DNA from: Azospirillaceae bacterium
GTDB lineage: Bacteria > Pseudomonadota > Alphaproteobacteria > Azospirillales > Azospirillaceae
Direction of reading: 5' to 3'
Length of the DNA stretch: 64,000 bases
Assembly (NCBI GenBank): GCA_031291675.1
Contig: JARLIO010000024.1
Location: 1-64,000 of the forward strand
Position 1 is the stretch's first letter. Each line of letters opens with the position of its first letter. The position numbers and the translations under genes were made by a program. The notes below the pieces were generated by a model. It was given only the letters and a program-made list of their open reading frames with translations, ran no database searches and had not been told where the DNA came from. This document shows positions 55,643 through 64,000 of the stretch, in pieces.

Positions 55643-58012
55643 GTGGGGCTGGTATCCAGGCTCGTTGTATTGTCGTTGCTGCTGGCAAGCAGCACCGCTC
55701 TATCCACGTCGGCGATCGCGCAGGTTGACCCAACCGGCGGCTCGCCGGGTGGATCGGGACCGGCCCAACCGACATCCGCAACACGGGCGCCAACCGCGTC
55801 CGTTCCTGCCGGCGGTATGATCAAGGCCATCCAGGTCACAGGCACGCAGCGCATCGAGGAGTCGACCGTCCGGTCGTATCTTGTCGTGAAGCCGGGTGAT
55901 GCCTTTGATCCCGATCGCATCGACCAATCTCTGAAAGCCCTGTTCGCGACCGGCCTGTTCGCCGATATCACCATGCAGCGCAGCGGTGATGTGCTGACGG
56001 TCAATGTCGTCGAGAATCCGATCATCAACCGGATCGCCTTCGAGGGGAACCATCACCTCGAGGAGAAGGACCTGTCCAAGGAGGTCCAGCTTCGCGCCCG
56101 CGTCGTTTACACCCGCACCAAGGTGCAGAACGACGTACAGCGGTTGCTGGAACTTTATCGGCGCAGCGGCCGGTTTGCCGCGACCGTCGAGCCGAAGATC
56201 ATCCAGTTGGACCAGAACCGGGTCGATCTGGTGTTCGAGATCAACGAAGGGTCGCGGACCGGTGTGGGCCGTATCACCTTCGTCGGCAACCACCGCTTCG
56301 ACGACAGCCGGCTGCGCGAAGAGCTGCAGACCAAGGAAAGCCGCTGGTACCGTTTTCTGAGCTCTGACGACAGCTATGATCCCGATCGCCTGAATTATGA
56401 TCGTGATCTGCTGCGCCGCTTTTACCTGGCCCACGGTTATGCCGATTTCCGGGTGATCTCGGCGGTTGCCGAGTTGGCGCCGGATCGCAGCGAATTCTAT
56501 ATCACCTTCACCATCGATGAAGGCGAGCGCTACAAATTCGGCAAGGTCGGCATCGTCAGCAAGCTGAAAGATCTCGATGTCGACAAGCTTCAGGAGCTGG
56601 TGACGACCGAGGAGGGCGATTGGTACAACGCCAAGGACGTCGAGGATACCATCGCCAAATTGACGACCGGTGCCGGCGACCAACAGTTTGCTTTTGTCGA
56701 TATCAAGCCGAACATCGTCCGGCACCGCGAAGAGCTGACGCTCGACGTGAATTATGAAATCGACGAAGGTCCCCGGGTCTATGTCGAACGCATCGATATC
56801 AACGGCAACCTGCGCACGCTCGACAAGGTGATCCGGCGCGAATTCCAGCTGGCCGAGGGCGATCCGTTCAACGCGTCGCGCCTGGCCCGGTCGCAACAGC
56901 GCCTGAAAGACCTGAACTATTTTGACAAGGTCGACGTGACCACGGTACCGGGCAGCACCCCCGATCGAACCGTGATCCAGGTCAATGTGGCCGAAAAATC
57001 AACCGGCGAAGTGTCGGTCGGTGCCGGTTATTCGACGACGGATGGCGTGCTGGGCAACTTTGCGATCCGGGAACATGATTTCCTGGGGCGCGGCCAGAAT
57101 CTCGAGCTCAGCATCTCGGCTTCGCAGAAGACACAGCAATACAATATCAGCTTCAGCGATCCCTATTTCCTCGATCGAAACCTGACCGCGGGTGTTGATC
57201 TGTTCCGCATCATCCGCAACAACGAGAATACCAGCTCGTATTACGTGCGGTCGACGGGTGGCAATCTTCATCTTGGCTATCCGCTGTCTGATCACCTGAC
57301 CCAGACCTGGACTTATTCCATGGTCGACACGTCGATCACCAACATCGACACGTCGGCCTCGGTCTATATCCAGGAGGAAGAGGGAGCCCGGCTGGTTTCG
57401 TCGGTCGGTCAGGAACTGGCGTATGATCGTCGCGACAGCAAGCTCGATCCCAGCGAGGGCTATATCGTTCGGCTCAGCACGGACGCCGCCGGTGCCGGCG
57501 GTTCGACCCGGTATGCCCGGGGTCGTCTGAGCGCCGCCTATTACTATCCGGTGGCCGACCAGTGGATCGCCAGCCTGTCCGGCGAAGCCGGGGGCATGCA
57601 TGGCCTGGGCCAGCGGGTCCATGTCTCCGACCGGTTCTTCCTCGGGGGTGACAATTTCCGCGGTTTCCAGACCGGTGGTATCGGCCCGCGAGACACGACG
57701 ACGCGTGACGCCCTGGGCGGTCGGTATATGGCGCACGGCACGGCCGATCTGGCATTTCCGCTGGGATTGCCGGCGGAATTTGGTGTGACCGGGCATGCCT
57801 TTACCGATGCCGGGACCCTGTGGTCGGCGGATGAGGTTGCCATAGCCGGAAATCCGATCGCGGATGACAGCCATATCCGACTCTCCTCGGGTGTCGGGGT
57901 GGGATGGAAATCGCCGATGGGCCCGATCCGCGTCGATCTCGCGTATCCGATCCTGAAGCAGTCTTATGACCGGAAAGAGTTGTTCCGGTTCAGCTTTGGT
58001 ACGAGGTTCTGA
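55643..58012 (+). CDS. bamA: Outer-membrane protein assembly factor BamA
   Basis: This is the beta-barrel insertase of the BAM complex. The 789-residue protein starts at GTG 55643, five bases after GGGGG, with a signal peptide (LVVLSLLLASSTALSTSAIA). A proline-rich spacer precedes five POTRA domains from about 55 to 400 (IKAIQVTGTQRIEESTV, INRIAFEGNHHLEEKDL, VGRITFVGNHRFDDSRL, FGKVGIVSKL, VERIDINGNLRTLDKVI). The C-terminal barrel contains DRFFLGGDNFRGFQTGGIGP near 662-681 (VRGF-like loop) and ends with the outer-membrane F signature RFSFGTRF. Confidence 0.97.
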   Translation: MGLVSRLVVLSLLLASSTALSTSAIAQVDPTGGSPGGSGPAQPTSATRAPTASVPAGGMIKAIQVTGTQRIEESTVRSYLVVKPGDAFDPDRIDQSLKALFATGLFADITMQRSGDVLTVNVVENPIINRIAFEGNHHLEEKDLSKEVQLRARVVYTRTKVQNDVQRLLELYRRSGRFAATVEPKIIQLDQNRVDLVFEINEGSRTGVGRITFVGNHRFDDSRLREELQTKESRWYRFLSSDDSYDPDRLNYDRDLLRRFYLAHGYADFRVISAVAELAPDRSEFYITFTIDEGERYKFGKVGIVSKLKDLDVDKLQELVTTEEGDWYNAKDVEDTIAKLTTGAGDQQFAFVDIKPNIVRHREELTLDVNYEIDEGPRVYVERIDINGNLRTLDKVIRREFQLAEGDPFNASRLARSQQRLKDLNYFDKVDVTTVPGSTPDRTVIQVNVAEKSTGEVSVGAGYSTTDGVLGNFAIREHDFLGRGQNLELSISASQKTQQYNISFSDPYFLDRNLTAGVDLFRIIRNNENTSSYYVRSTGGNLHLGYPLSDHLTQTWTYSMVDTSITNIDTSASVYIQEEEGARLVSSVGQELAYDRRDSKLDPSEGYIVRLSTDAAGAGGSTRYARGRLSAAYYYPVADQWIASLSGEAGGMHGLGQRVHVSDRFFLGGDNFRGFQTGGIGPRDTTTRDALGGRYMAHGTADLAFPLGLPAEFGVTGHAFTDAGTLWSADEVAIAGNPIADDSHIRLSSGVGVGWKSPMGPIRVDLAYPILKQSYDRKELFRFSFGTRF

Positions 58013-58016
58013 TAGG

Positions 58017-58598
58017 ATGTCGTTCTTGTTTCGATGCGGACACCGCATCGCGATTGTCGCTCTGGCGCTTGGCATTGTGACGGCGGGTGTGGTTGCGCCC
58101 CTGTCGCAGGCCCGTGCCGAATTGGCGCCGGCGACCATCATCGTGGTGGATGTTCAGAAAATTCTCCAGGAATCGAAGGCCGCGCAGGGCATCCAAAAGC
58201 AGTTGGATGGACAGCGCCAGGCCTTCCAGACCGAAATTTCCGGGCAGGAAGACAAGCTGAGGGCCCAGGAGCAGGAGCTGGCGCGCCAACGCAGCGTGCT
58301 GTCGGCCGATGCCTTCGAACAAAAACGCGTCGCCTTCGAAAAGCAGGTCGCCGATTTGCAGCGCACCGCACAGAATCGCAAGCGGATCCTCGATCAGGCA
58401 TTCAATGATTCGCTCGGCGTCGTTCGCAATCAGATGTTCGAAATTGTCGCCGATATCGCGTCCGAGCAGGGCGCGAAGCTTGTACTTTCAAAATCACAGG
58501 TGGTATTAGTCGAGAAATCACTCGATATCACGGCGACTGTGATGGAGCGGCTGGACAAAAAGCTACCGCAGGTCGCGGTTTCCATGCCGAAAAACTAA
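58017..58598 (+). CDS. skp: OmpH/Skp-family periplasmic chaperone
   Basis: Skp carries unfolded outer-membrane proteins. The 193-residue protein has a signal peptide ending AQARAELAP, the start strand [20 protein letters not shown] near 39-58, a long charged coiled coil (about 60-130, the tentacles), and [20 protein letters not shown] near 160-179. ATG 58017 lies four bases after the bamA stop. The order bamA-skp-lpxD is conserved. Confidence 0.92.
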   Translation: MSFLFRCGHRIAIVALALGIVTAGVVAPLSQARAELAPATIIVVDVQKILQESKAAQGIQKQLDGQRQAFQTEISGQEDKLRAQEQELARQRSVLSADAFEQKRVAFEKQVADLQRTAQNRKRILDQAFNDSLGVVRNQMFEIVADIASEQGAKLVLSKSQVVLVEKSLDITATVMERLDKKLPQVAVSMPKN

Positions 58599-58726
58599 CG
58601 CTGAGAAATCGGTGGTGGGGTCCTGACGCCACGGAAACGCGCGATGATGCGGCGATACCGCATCATCGCCGTCGGGGGCTGGCAGAGAACGGGCGCTTCG
58701 AAAGGATGGCTTGGGGTTGGTGGCGG

Positions 58727-59779
58727 ATGGCTGATTCACGTTTCTTCCGGGTCGCGGGGCCTTTTACGCTGGGGGCGCTGGCGCAAGCTGCCGGGGCGAC
58801 GCTGGCACCGGACGGTGATCCGTCATTGGTGTTCAGCGATGTCGCGCCGTTGCACCATGCCGGGCCTGCCGATGTGTCCTTCCTGGACAATCGCAAATAT
58901 GTTTCTGACTTCAAGGTCAGCCGCGCGGGCGCCTGTGTTGTTCACCCCGACCTTGCCGGTCAGGCGCCGCCGGGTATGGCCTTGCTGATCTCGAGCAACC
59001 CCTATCGAAGCTACGCGCTGGTCGCCACGCTGTTCTATCCGAACGCCGTCCCGGCGGGCGTGATTTCGCCGGGGGCTCATATCGACCCGAACGCGGTCAT
59101 CGGTGCCGGAACCGATGTCGCCGCGGGTGCCGTGATCGGGCCCGAGGTCAGGATCGGCGTGGGGTGCCGGATCGGGGCCAATGCCGTCATCGAACGCGGG
59201 GTGGAGATCGGTGATCACACGATCGTCGGTTCCAATGCCAGCCTGGCCTATTGCCTGATCGGCAACCACGTCTACATTTACCCCGGGGTCCGGATCGGGC
59301 AGGACGGTTTCGGGTTTGCGATTGACCCGGGCGGCTATGTCCGGGTGCCGCAGATTGGCCGGGTCATTGTTGAGGATCATGTCGAGATCGGCGCCAATTC
59401 GACGGTTGACCGGGGTTCGGGCGGAGATACCGTGATTGGACGCGGTTCGATGATTGATAATTTGGTCCAGATCGGGCACAACGTCCAGGTCGGGGCGGGG
59501 TGCATTATCATCGCACAAGCGGGCGTCGCCGGGAGCAGCAAGCTGGGTCACCACGTCGTGGTGGCGGCTCAGGTCGGTGTTGCCGGCCATTTGACGGTCG
59601 GCGACGGTGCCCGGATTGCGGCGCAGAGCGGGGTAATGCGGAACGTGCCGGCTGGCGCCGAGGTTTGTGGTGCCCCTGCGGTACCGATCAAACAGTTTTT
59701 TCGACAGGTCGCCACCCTGGTCCGGCTTGCCTCACAGGGGGAGCATGGGACGCGGGGCGGCATAGCTCAAGATCAATAA
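58727..59779 (+). CDS. lpxD: UDP-3-O-acylglucosamine N-acyltransferase LpxD
   Basis: LpxD is the third step of lipid A synthesis. The 350-residue protein has an N-terminal uridine-binding domain ([15 protein letters not shown] near 49-63). A left-handed beta helix of hexapeptide repeats follows ([20 protein letters not shown] onward from about 117), with the catalytic His in [12 protein letters not shown] near 248-259. A C-terminal helix closes it ([16 protein letters not shown]). ATG 58727 is preferred; ATG 58706 lies directly on its AAAGG. Confidence 0.95.
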   Translation: MADSRFFRVAGPFTLGALAQAAGATLAPDGDPSLVFSDVAPLHHAGPADVSFLDNRKYVSDFKVSRAGACVVHPDLAGQAPPGMALLISSNPYRSYALVATLFYPNAVPAGVISPGAHIDPNAVIGAGTDVAAGAVIGPEVRIGVGCRIGANAVIERGVEIGDHTIVGSNASLAYCLIGNHVYIYPGVRIGQDGFGFAIDPGGYVRVPQIGRVIVEDHVEIGANSTVDRGSGGDTVIGRGSMIDNLVQIGHNVQVGAGCIIIAQAGVAGSSKLGHHVVVAAQVGVAGHLTVGDGARIAAQSGVMRNVPAGAEVCGAPAVPIKQFFRQVATLVRLASQGEHGTRGGIAQDQ

Positions 59780-59782
59780 GCC

Positions 59783-60256
59783 ATGGATATGACCGCCGAA
59801 AACGATGTGGCCAAGGCCCCGATGATCGATATCAACAGGGTCATGGAAATGATCCCGCACCGCTACCCGATGCTGATGATCGATCGGATTGTCGAGATGG
59901 TGCCCGATGCCCACGCCGTGGGCATCAAGAACGTCACGATCAACGAGTGGTTCTTCCAGGGCCATTTCCCCGCGCGTCCGGTGATGCCCGGCGTGATGCT
60001 GATTGAGTCCATGGCGCAGACCGCGGCCGTGCTCGTCGTCCAGACGCTGGGACCGGCGGCCGAGGGCAAGCTGGTCTATTTCATGAGTGTCGATGATGCG
60101 CGGTTCCGCCGGCCGGTGGTTCCGGGTGACACCGTCTATATTCATGTCGTCAAGCAGCGCAAGCGCGGCAATGTCTGGAAATTCAGGGGTGAGGCGAAGG
60201 TTGACGGCGTGCTCTGCGCCGAGGCGACTTTTGCCGCGATGATCCTGAGCGAATAG
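59783..60256 (+). CDS. fabZ: 3-hydroxyacyl-ACP dehydratase FabZ
   Basis: FabZ dehydrates hydroxyacyl-ACP in fatty acid synthesis. The 157-residue hotdog-fold protein has [19 protein letters not shown] near 17-35, the catalytic His in [20 protein letters not shown] near 55-74 and the Glu in the same segment. It starts 3 bases after the lpxD stop. lpxA, the usual next gene, does not follow; lpxI begins 85 bases later. Confidence 0.96.
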   Translation: MDMTAENDVAKAPMIDINRVMEMIPHRYPMLMIDRIVEMVPDAHAVGIKNVTINEWFFQGHFPARPVMPGVMLIESMAQTAAVLVVQTLGPAAEGKLVYFMSVDDARFRRPVVPGDTVYIHVVKQRKRGNVWKFRGEAKVDGVLCAEATFAAMILSE

Positions 60257-60341
60257 GCCGGGTGATGCGGGCGTGGCGCAGCGGCGTTGCCGATCCGGCC
60301 CGGTTTGGCCCGAGGCTGCGCCCGCGGGTCGGGGGCGTGCC

Positions 60342-61172
60342 ATGATCGCCAAATTGGGGATCATCGCCGGCGGCGGCTCGCTTCCGGGTCAGGTCGCGGC
60401 AAGCTGCGTGGCCACGGGCCGGCCGGTCTTCGTGATCGGTCTGGAAGGTCATGCCGATCCGGCGGCTTTGCTTGACTATCCCCATTGCTGGTGCCGGATC
60501 GGCGCCGCGGGCGCGATGATCGCGCGGCTGCGTGACGAGCAGGTCCAGGATCTGGTGATGATCGGCCCGGTGCGTCGCCCCAGCCTGGCGGAGCTACGTC
60601 CGGATTGGCGGGCGGCCCGGTTGCTGGCGCGGGTCGGCGGCCGGGCGCTGGGCGACGACGGTTTGTTGCGCGCGGTTGCCGGCGAACTGGAACGCGAAGG
60701 CTTTCGCGTCGTCGGGGTCCATGATCTGCTTCGCGACCTGGTGACGCCGGCCGGCGTGCTCGGGGCGGTCGAGCCGGACGCGGTGGCCCGCAGCGACATT
60801 GCCCACGGTATCGCCGTGGGTCAGGCGCTGGGACGCCTCGATATCGGCCAGGCCGTGGTGGTGCAGCAGGGGCTGGTGCTGGGGGTCGAAGCGATTGAGG
60901 GGACCGCGGCGTTGCTGGAGCGCTGCGCTTCGTTGCGGCGCGACGGTCCCGGCGGGGTTCTGGTGAAGCTGAAAAAGCCGCAGCAGGATCCGCGTGTCGA
61001 CCTGCCGAGCCTGGGCACGGCCACGATCGAGCAGGCGGTGCGCGCCGGCTTGCGCGGGATCGCCGCCGAGGCGGGCGGTTCGCTGCTGCTGGGCCGCGAC
61101 GCCATGATTGCGCTGGCCGATCGGGGGGGGCTGTTTCTGGTTGGCGTCGACGCACCGGCCGCGGCGCCATGA
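60342..61172 (+). CDS. lpxI: UDP-2,3-diacylglucosamine pyrophosphatase LpxI
   Basis: LpxI is the alphaproteobacterial enzyme making lipid X from UDP-diacylglucosamine, in place of LpxH. The 276-residue protein starts MIAKLGIIAGGGSLPGQVA and carries LVMIGPVRRPSLAELRPDW near 69-87, GRALGDDGLLRAVAGELERE near 97-116, GQAVVVQQGLVLGVEAIEGT near 169-188 and a C-terminal catalytic domain with LKKPQQDPRVDLPSLGTATI near 213-232. It overlaps lpxB by 4 bases. Confidence 0.94.
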   Translation: MIAKLGIIAGGGSLPGQVAASCVATGRPVFVIGLEGHADPAALLDYPHCWCRIGAAGAMIARLRDEQVQDLVMIGPVRRPSLAELRPDWRAARLLARVGGRALGDDGLLRAVAGELEREGFRVVGVHDLLRDLVTPAGVLGAVEPDAVARSDIAHGIAVGQALGRLDIGQAVVVQQGLVLGVEAIEGTAALLERCASLRRDGPGGVLVKLKKPQQDPRVDLPSLGTATIEQAVRAGLRGIAAEAGGSLLLGRDAMIALADRGGLFLVGVDAPAAAP

Positions 61173-62329
61173 GCGACGATCCCCTGGTGTTTCTGGTGGC
61201 CGGCGAGGCCTCGGGCGATTTGCTGGGCGCCCGGCTGATGGCGGCGTTGAAGCGTCTCACCGGGGGGCGGATCCGCTTTGCCGGCGTTGGCGGCGCCGGG
61301 ATGATTCAGGAGGGCCTGACCAGCCTGTTTTCGATGGACGATCTGGCGGTGATGGGTGTGGCCGAGGTGTTGCCGCGCCTGCGCACGCTGCTGCGTCGCA
61401 TCGAGACCACGACCGAAGCGGTCCTGCGGCTGCGGCCGGCGGCGGTGGTCACGATCGATGCCCCCGATTTCAGCTTTCGCGTCGCCCGCCGGGTCAAGCG
61501 ACGCGACCCGGGCATTCCCCTGATCCATTACGTGGCGCCGCAGGTCTGGGCCTGGCGTCCGGGACGGGCCCGGATGCTGGCCGGGTTCCTCGACCATCTG
61601 TTGGCGTTGTTCCCGTTCGAGCCGCCTTTGTTCGAAGCGGTCGGGCTGGGGTGCAGTTTCGTTGGGCATTCGGTGATCGAAACCGGCGTCCAGGATGGCG
61701 ATGGGGCGCGGTTCCGGACGCGCCACGGCATCGCGACGGATCGGCCCCTGGTTGTCATGCTGCCCGGCAGCCGCCACGGTGAATTGCGGCGCTTGCTGCC
61801 GGTGTTTGGCGAGACGGTTTCGGCCCTGGCGCGGCGGCCCGGGGGGATCGCGGTCGCGGTGCCGACCCTGCCGGGTGTCCGTCCGATCGTCGCCACCGCC
61901 GTGGCGTCCTGGCCGGTCCCGGTGACGCTGGTCGACGACGTCGCCGGGAAGTTCGACGCGTTCGCCGCGGGTGATGTCGCGCTGGCGGCCTCGGGAACCG
62001 TTGCCCTGGAACTGGCGCTGGCCGGGCTGCCGATGGTGACCGCGTATCGGGTCAATGCGATCACCGCGGCGCTGGTGGGGCAGCTGGTTCGGGTTCGTTT
62101 CGCCAACCTCGTCAATATCATGCATGACCGCGCCGTGGTGCCGGAGCTGTTGCAGCAGGAGTGCCGCCCGGATCGCCTTGCGGCGGCGGTGACGACGCTG
62201 CTCGATGACGCCGACGCGCGCCGCGCCCAGATCGAAGGGTTGGCCGCGGTCGGGTCCTGGCTGGGCGTCGGCGGCACGCCGCCCAGCGAGCGCGCGGCGG
62301 CGGTGGTGCTGGCGCGGCTGCGCGCCTGA
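61169..62329 (+). CDS. lpxB: Lipid-A-disaccharide synthase LpxB
   Basis: LpxB is a GT-B glycosyltransferase joining lipid X to UDP-diacylglucosamine. The 386-residue protein has FLVAGEASGDLLGARLMAAL near 8-27, VVTIDAPDFSFRVAR near 93-107, HYVAPQVWAWRPGRA near 120-134, FVGHSVIETG near 163-172, VMLPGSRHGELRRLLP near 196-211, and the donor-binding AASGTVALELALAGLPMVTA near 271-290. It is convergent with the CitA-like gene, 34 bases away. Confidence 0.96.
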   Translation: MSDDPLVFLVAGEASGDLLGARLMAALKRLTGGRIRFAGVGGAGMIQEGLTSLFSMDDLAVMGVAEVLPRLRTLLRRIETTTEAVLRLRPAAVVTIDAPDFSFRVARRVKRRDPGIPLIHYVAPQVWAWRPGRARMLAGFLDHLLALFPFEPPLFEAVGLGCSFVGHSVIETGVQDGDGARFRTRHGIATDRPLVVMLPGSRHGELRRLLPVFGETVSALARRPGGIAVAVPTLPGVRPIVATAVASWPVPVTLVDDVAGKFDAFAAGDVALAASGTVALELALAGLPMVTAYRVNAITAALVGQLVRVRFANLVNIMHDRAVVPELLQQECRPDRLAAAVTTLLDDADARRAQIEGLAAVGSWLGVGGTPPSERAAAVVLARLRA

Positions 62330-62363
62330 TCGCGCGCCGCCGGCCTTCGCCCGCGCCGCGGCC

Positions 62364-63665
62364 TCAGTCGCCGACCGCGACGGAGACCGGAGCGACCCGG
62401 GCAACCGGTTGCAGCCGCTTGCCGCTGGCGATGGCGGCGAACAGGCCGCAGGCCGCGGCGCAGGATAACCAGATCCCGGGCATCGCCTTGTTGCCGGTGG
62501 CGTGGATCAGAAACGTGCTGATCGCCGGGGTGAAACCGCCAAAGATCGCGGTCGCCAGACTATAGGCCAGCGAGAAGCCGGCGGTCCGCACCTCGACCGG
62601 CATGATTTCGGTCAGATGCACCACCATCGCGCCATTGTAACTGCCATAGATGAAAGACAGCCAGAGTTCGACGATCAGCAATCGTTGAAACGACGGGGCA
62701 TCAACCAGCCAGAGCATCGCCGGATAGGCCGTCAACAAACACACCACGGTACAGGCGATCAGCAGCGGGCGGCGGCCGATCCGGTCGGAGAGCGCACCCA
62801 TCACCGGCAGCCACACGAAATTCGAGGCGCCGACGCACAGCGTGACCACCAGACTGGTCATCGCGTCGAGATGCAGTTCGGCTTTGCCAAAGGTCGGCGT
62901 GTAGGCGGTGATCATATAGAAAGACACCGTGGTCATCGTGACCATCAAGGTGCCGATTGCAACGATGCGCCAGTTCTGGCTGACCGAGCGCATGATCTCA
63001 CGCGGCGCGGGACGGTGCGTGCGTTGGCGGAACTCCTCGGTCTCCTGCAGCGACCGGCGCAGCATGAACAGGAACGGGATGATGGCGCAGCCGATCAGCA
63101 GCGGCAACCGCCAGCCCCATTGCGCCATCTGCTCGGCCGGCAGCACCAGGCTGAACAGGACGCCGAGCAGGGCGGCAAACATCACGGCGACCTGCTGGCT
63201 GGCCGATTGCCAGCTGACATAGAATCCCTTGTTCCCCGGAGTCGCGATTTCCGACAAATAAACCGAAACACCGCCCAACTCGACCCCCGCCGAGAAACCC
63301 TGGAGCAGCCGGCCCACCACGATCAGCAGCGGGGCGAACAGGCCGATGGTGGCGTAGCCCGGCAGACAGCCGATGGACAAGGTGCCGATCGCCATCAGCG
63401 TCAGGGTCACCAACAGCCCCTTGCGCCTTCCATGGTGATCGATGTAGGCGCCGAGAATGATGGCGCCCAGGGGCCGCATCAGAAACCCGGCGCCGAAGGT
63501 CATCAGCGACAACATCAGCGAGGCGAAATCGCTGTCGGTCGGGAAGAAAGCCCGACCAATGGCCGTGGCGTAATAGCCGAACACCATGAAATCGTACATC
63601 TCCAGGAAATTGCCGCTGGAGACACGGATCACCGCACCAAGACGGGTTTGAGGACGTACGGACAC
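62364..63665 (-). CDS. citA: MFS citrate-proton symporter, CitA/TcuC type
   Basis: The 433-residue protein of the metabolite:H+ symporter group follows E. coli/Salmonella CitA along its whole length. Examples are [20 protein letters not shown] near 13-32, [20 protein letters not shown] near 118-137 followed by [12 protein letters not shown], and [20 protein letters not shown] near 371-390. Twelve membrane helices are expected. GTG 63665 matches the usual CitA start; a longer frame begins at TTG 63731. It could transport citrate or tricarballylate; citrate fits the cit operon 16 kb away. No sigma-54 site was seen upstream. Confidence 0.88.
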   Translation of the reverse strand: MSVRPQTRLGAVIRVSSGNFLEMYDFMVFGYYATAIGRAFFPTDSDFASLMLSLMTFGAGFLMRPLGAIILGAYIDHHGRRKGLLVTLTLMAIGTLSIGCLPGYATIGLFAPLLIVVGRLLQGFSAGVELGGVSVYLSEIATPGNKGFYVSWQSASQQVAVMFAALLGVLFSLVLPAEQMAQWGWRLPLLIGCAIIPFLFMLRRSLQETEEFRQRTHRPAPREIMRSVSQNWRIVAIGTLMVTMTTVSFYMITAYTPTFGKAELHLDAMTSLVVTLCVGASNFVWLPVMGALSDRIGRRPLLIACTVVCLLTAYPAMLWLVDAPSFQRLLIVELWLSFIYGSYNGAMVVHLTEIMPVEVRTAGFSLAYSLATAIFGGFTPAISTFLIHATGNKAMPGIWLSCAAACGLFAAIASGKRLQPVARVAPVSVAVGD

Positions 63666-63780
63666 GGGGTCTCGCTTTCGTTCGGGAGCCGAGGATGTCG
63701 TCTCTGGTACATTGGTCGGTCCCGAACGCAAATCGATGTTCGGCGATCTTGTTCAAAAGGATAAGCCGCGCCGGTCGGAC

Positions 63781-64000
63781 TCAACCGATCATCCTCCGGA
63801 CATCCTTCAGCAGCACGAACAGATGCAGCGGATCGCTGGGCGCGGCCATGAAGTCGAACCGCTTGTAGAAGGCCTGCGCCTCGTCATCCTTGGCATGAAC
63901 GGCAAAGGCACGGAGACTGGCGATCTCTGCCGCGTCAAGGGTCCGCACCATCGCGTCCTTCAGCAAACCACGGCCCAGGCCTTTCCCGGTCCAGGAGCGC
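63781..64000 (-). CDS. GNAT acetyltransferase resembling TacT toxins (partial, right edge)
   Basis: The last ~72 residues are visible. The acetyl-CoA loop RSWTGKGLGRGLLKDAMVR enters from the edge, followed by HAKDDEAQAFYKRFDF and DPLHLFVLLKDVR. This ending is the one seen in TacT-like GNAT toxins of type II toxin-antitoxin pairs, which acetylate aminoacyl-tRNA. The 5' part and the expected upstream DUF1778-type antitoxin lie beyond 64000 on the minus strand. A plain GNAT enzyme is the alternative. Confidence 0.7.
   Translation of the reverse strand, partial: RSWTGKGLGRGLLKDAMVRTLDAAEIASLRAFAVHAKDDEAQAFYKRFDFMAAPSDPLHLFVLLKDVRRMIG

Noticed and set aside
60821-62404. 527-codon minus-strand open frame opposite lpxI and lpxB
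   Set aside because: Shadow of conserved lipid A genes, with low-complexity arginine/glutamine-rich sequence.
62502-63764. 420-codon plus-strand open frame opposite the CitA-like gene
   Set aside because: Antisense and highly charged without motifs; the minus strand encodes a typical 12-helix carrier.

Overview
The window comes from a high-GC alphaproteobacterium, most likely of the Rhodospirillales type. The evidence is the conserved order rpsB-tsf-pyrH-frr-uppS-cdsA-dxr-rseP-bamA-skp-lpxD-fabZ-lpxI-lpxB, a short INS-less ProRS next to lolC/lolD, LpxI rather than LpxH, and a copy of the alphaproteobacterial TAGAGCATTTTCC palindromic repeat. No rRNA, tRNA or CRISPR array was recognised.

Left accessory region (1-15 kb). 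A transposase-like tail (1-113) abuts a type III modification gene that has lost its 5' part, followed by an intact res gene. A tightly overlapping SIR2-HerA-KTSC cassette (4489-7681) has the SIR2/HerA pair known from anti-phage defence plus a small third gene. Next come about 950 gene-free bases, a divergent MDR oxidoreductase/LysR pair, a LysE exporter, a broken AAA ATPase fragment, a small zinc-ribbon ORF, and a helical protein with a central hydrophobic hairpin that resembles alpha-pore-forming toxins (12817-14004). A cluster of strong hairpins lies at 14.39-14.58 kb.

Core block with an insert (15-33 kb). proS, lolC and lolD are followed by dnaE only about 10.9 kb later; in many alphaproteobacteria these genes are adjacent. 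The intervening island, mostly on the minus strand, holds a membrane TrkA/RyR/SLOG protein, a TIR protein whose stop codon is followed in frame by a transmembrane helix, a duplicated TPR tail fragment, a sulfotransferase, an IS5-type remnant, a headless STAND/TPR membrane protein and two methyltransferases. A 29-bp imperfect copy of the lolD 3' end lies inside it. I rate the TIR plus TrkA/RyR/SLOG pair as the most interesting candidate system.

Citrate region (35-47 kb). A 2-hydroxycarboxylate transporter (CitS type) with a beta-propeller partner, a sigma-54 response regulator, a sensor kinase, and citC-D-E-F-X-G encode citrate uptake and citrate lyase with its prosthetic-group machinery. Good -24/-12 promoters precede both citS and citC. 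Related TTCCGGAA-type palindromes lie upstream of each, which suggests one two-component sigma-54 regulon. A second citrate carrier, CitA-like, is at 62.4-63.7 kb.

Right core block (48-62.3 kb). This covers translation (rpsB, tsf, frr), nucleotide metabolism (pyrH), isoprenoid and envelope lipid synthesis (uppS, cdsA, dxr), outer-membrane biogenesis (rseP, bamA, skp) and lipid A (lpxD, fabZ, lpxI, lpxB). lpxA, expected between fabZ and lpxI, is absent. The right edge cuts a GNAT gene resembling TacT toxins.
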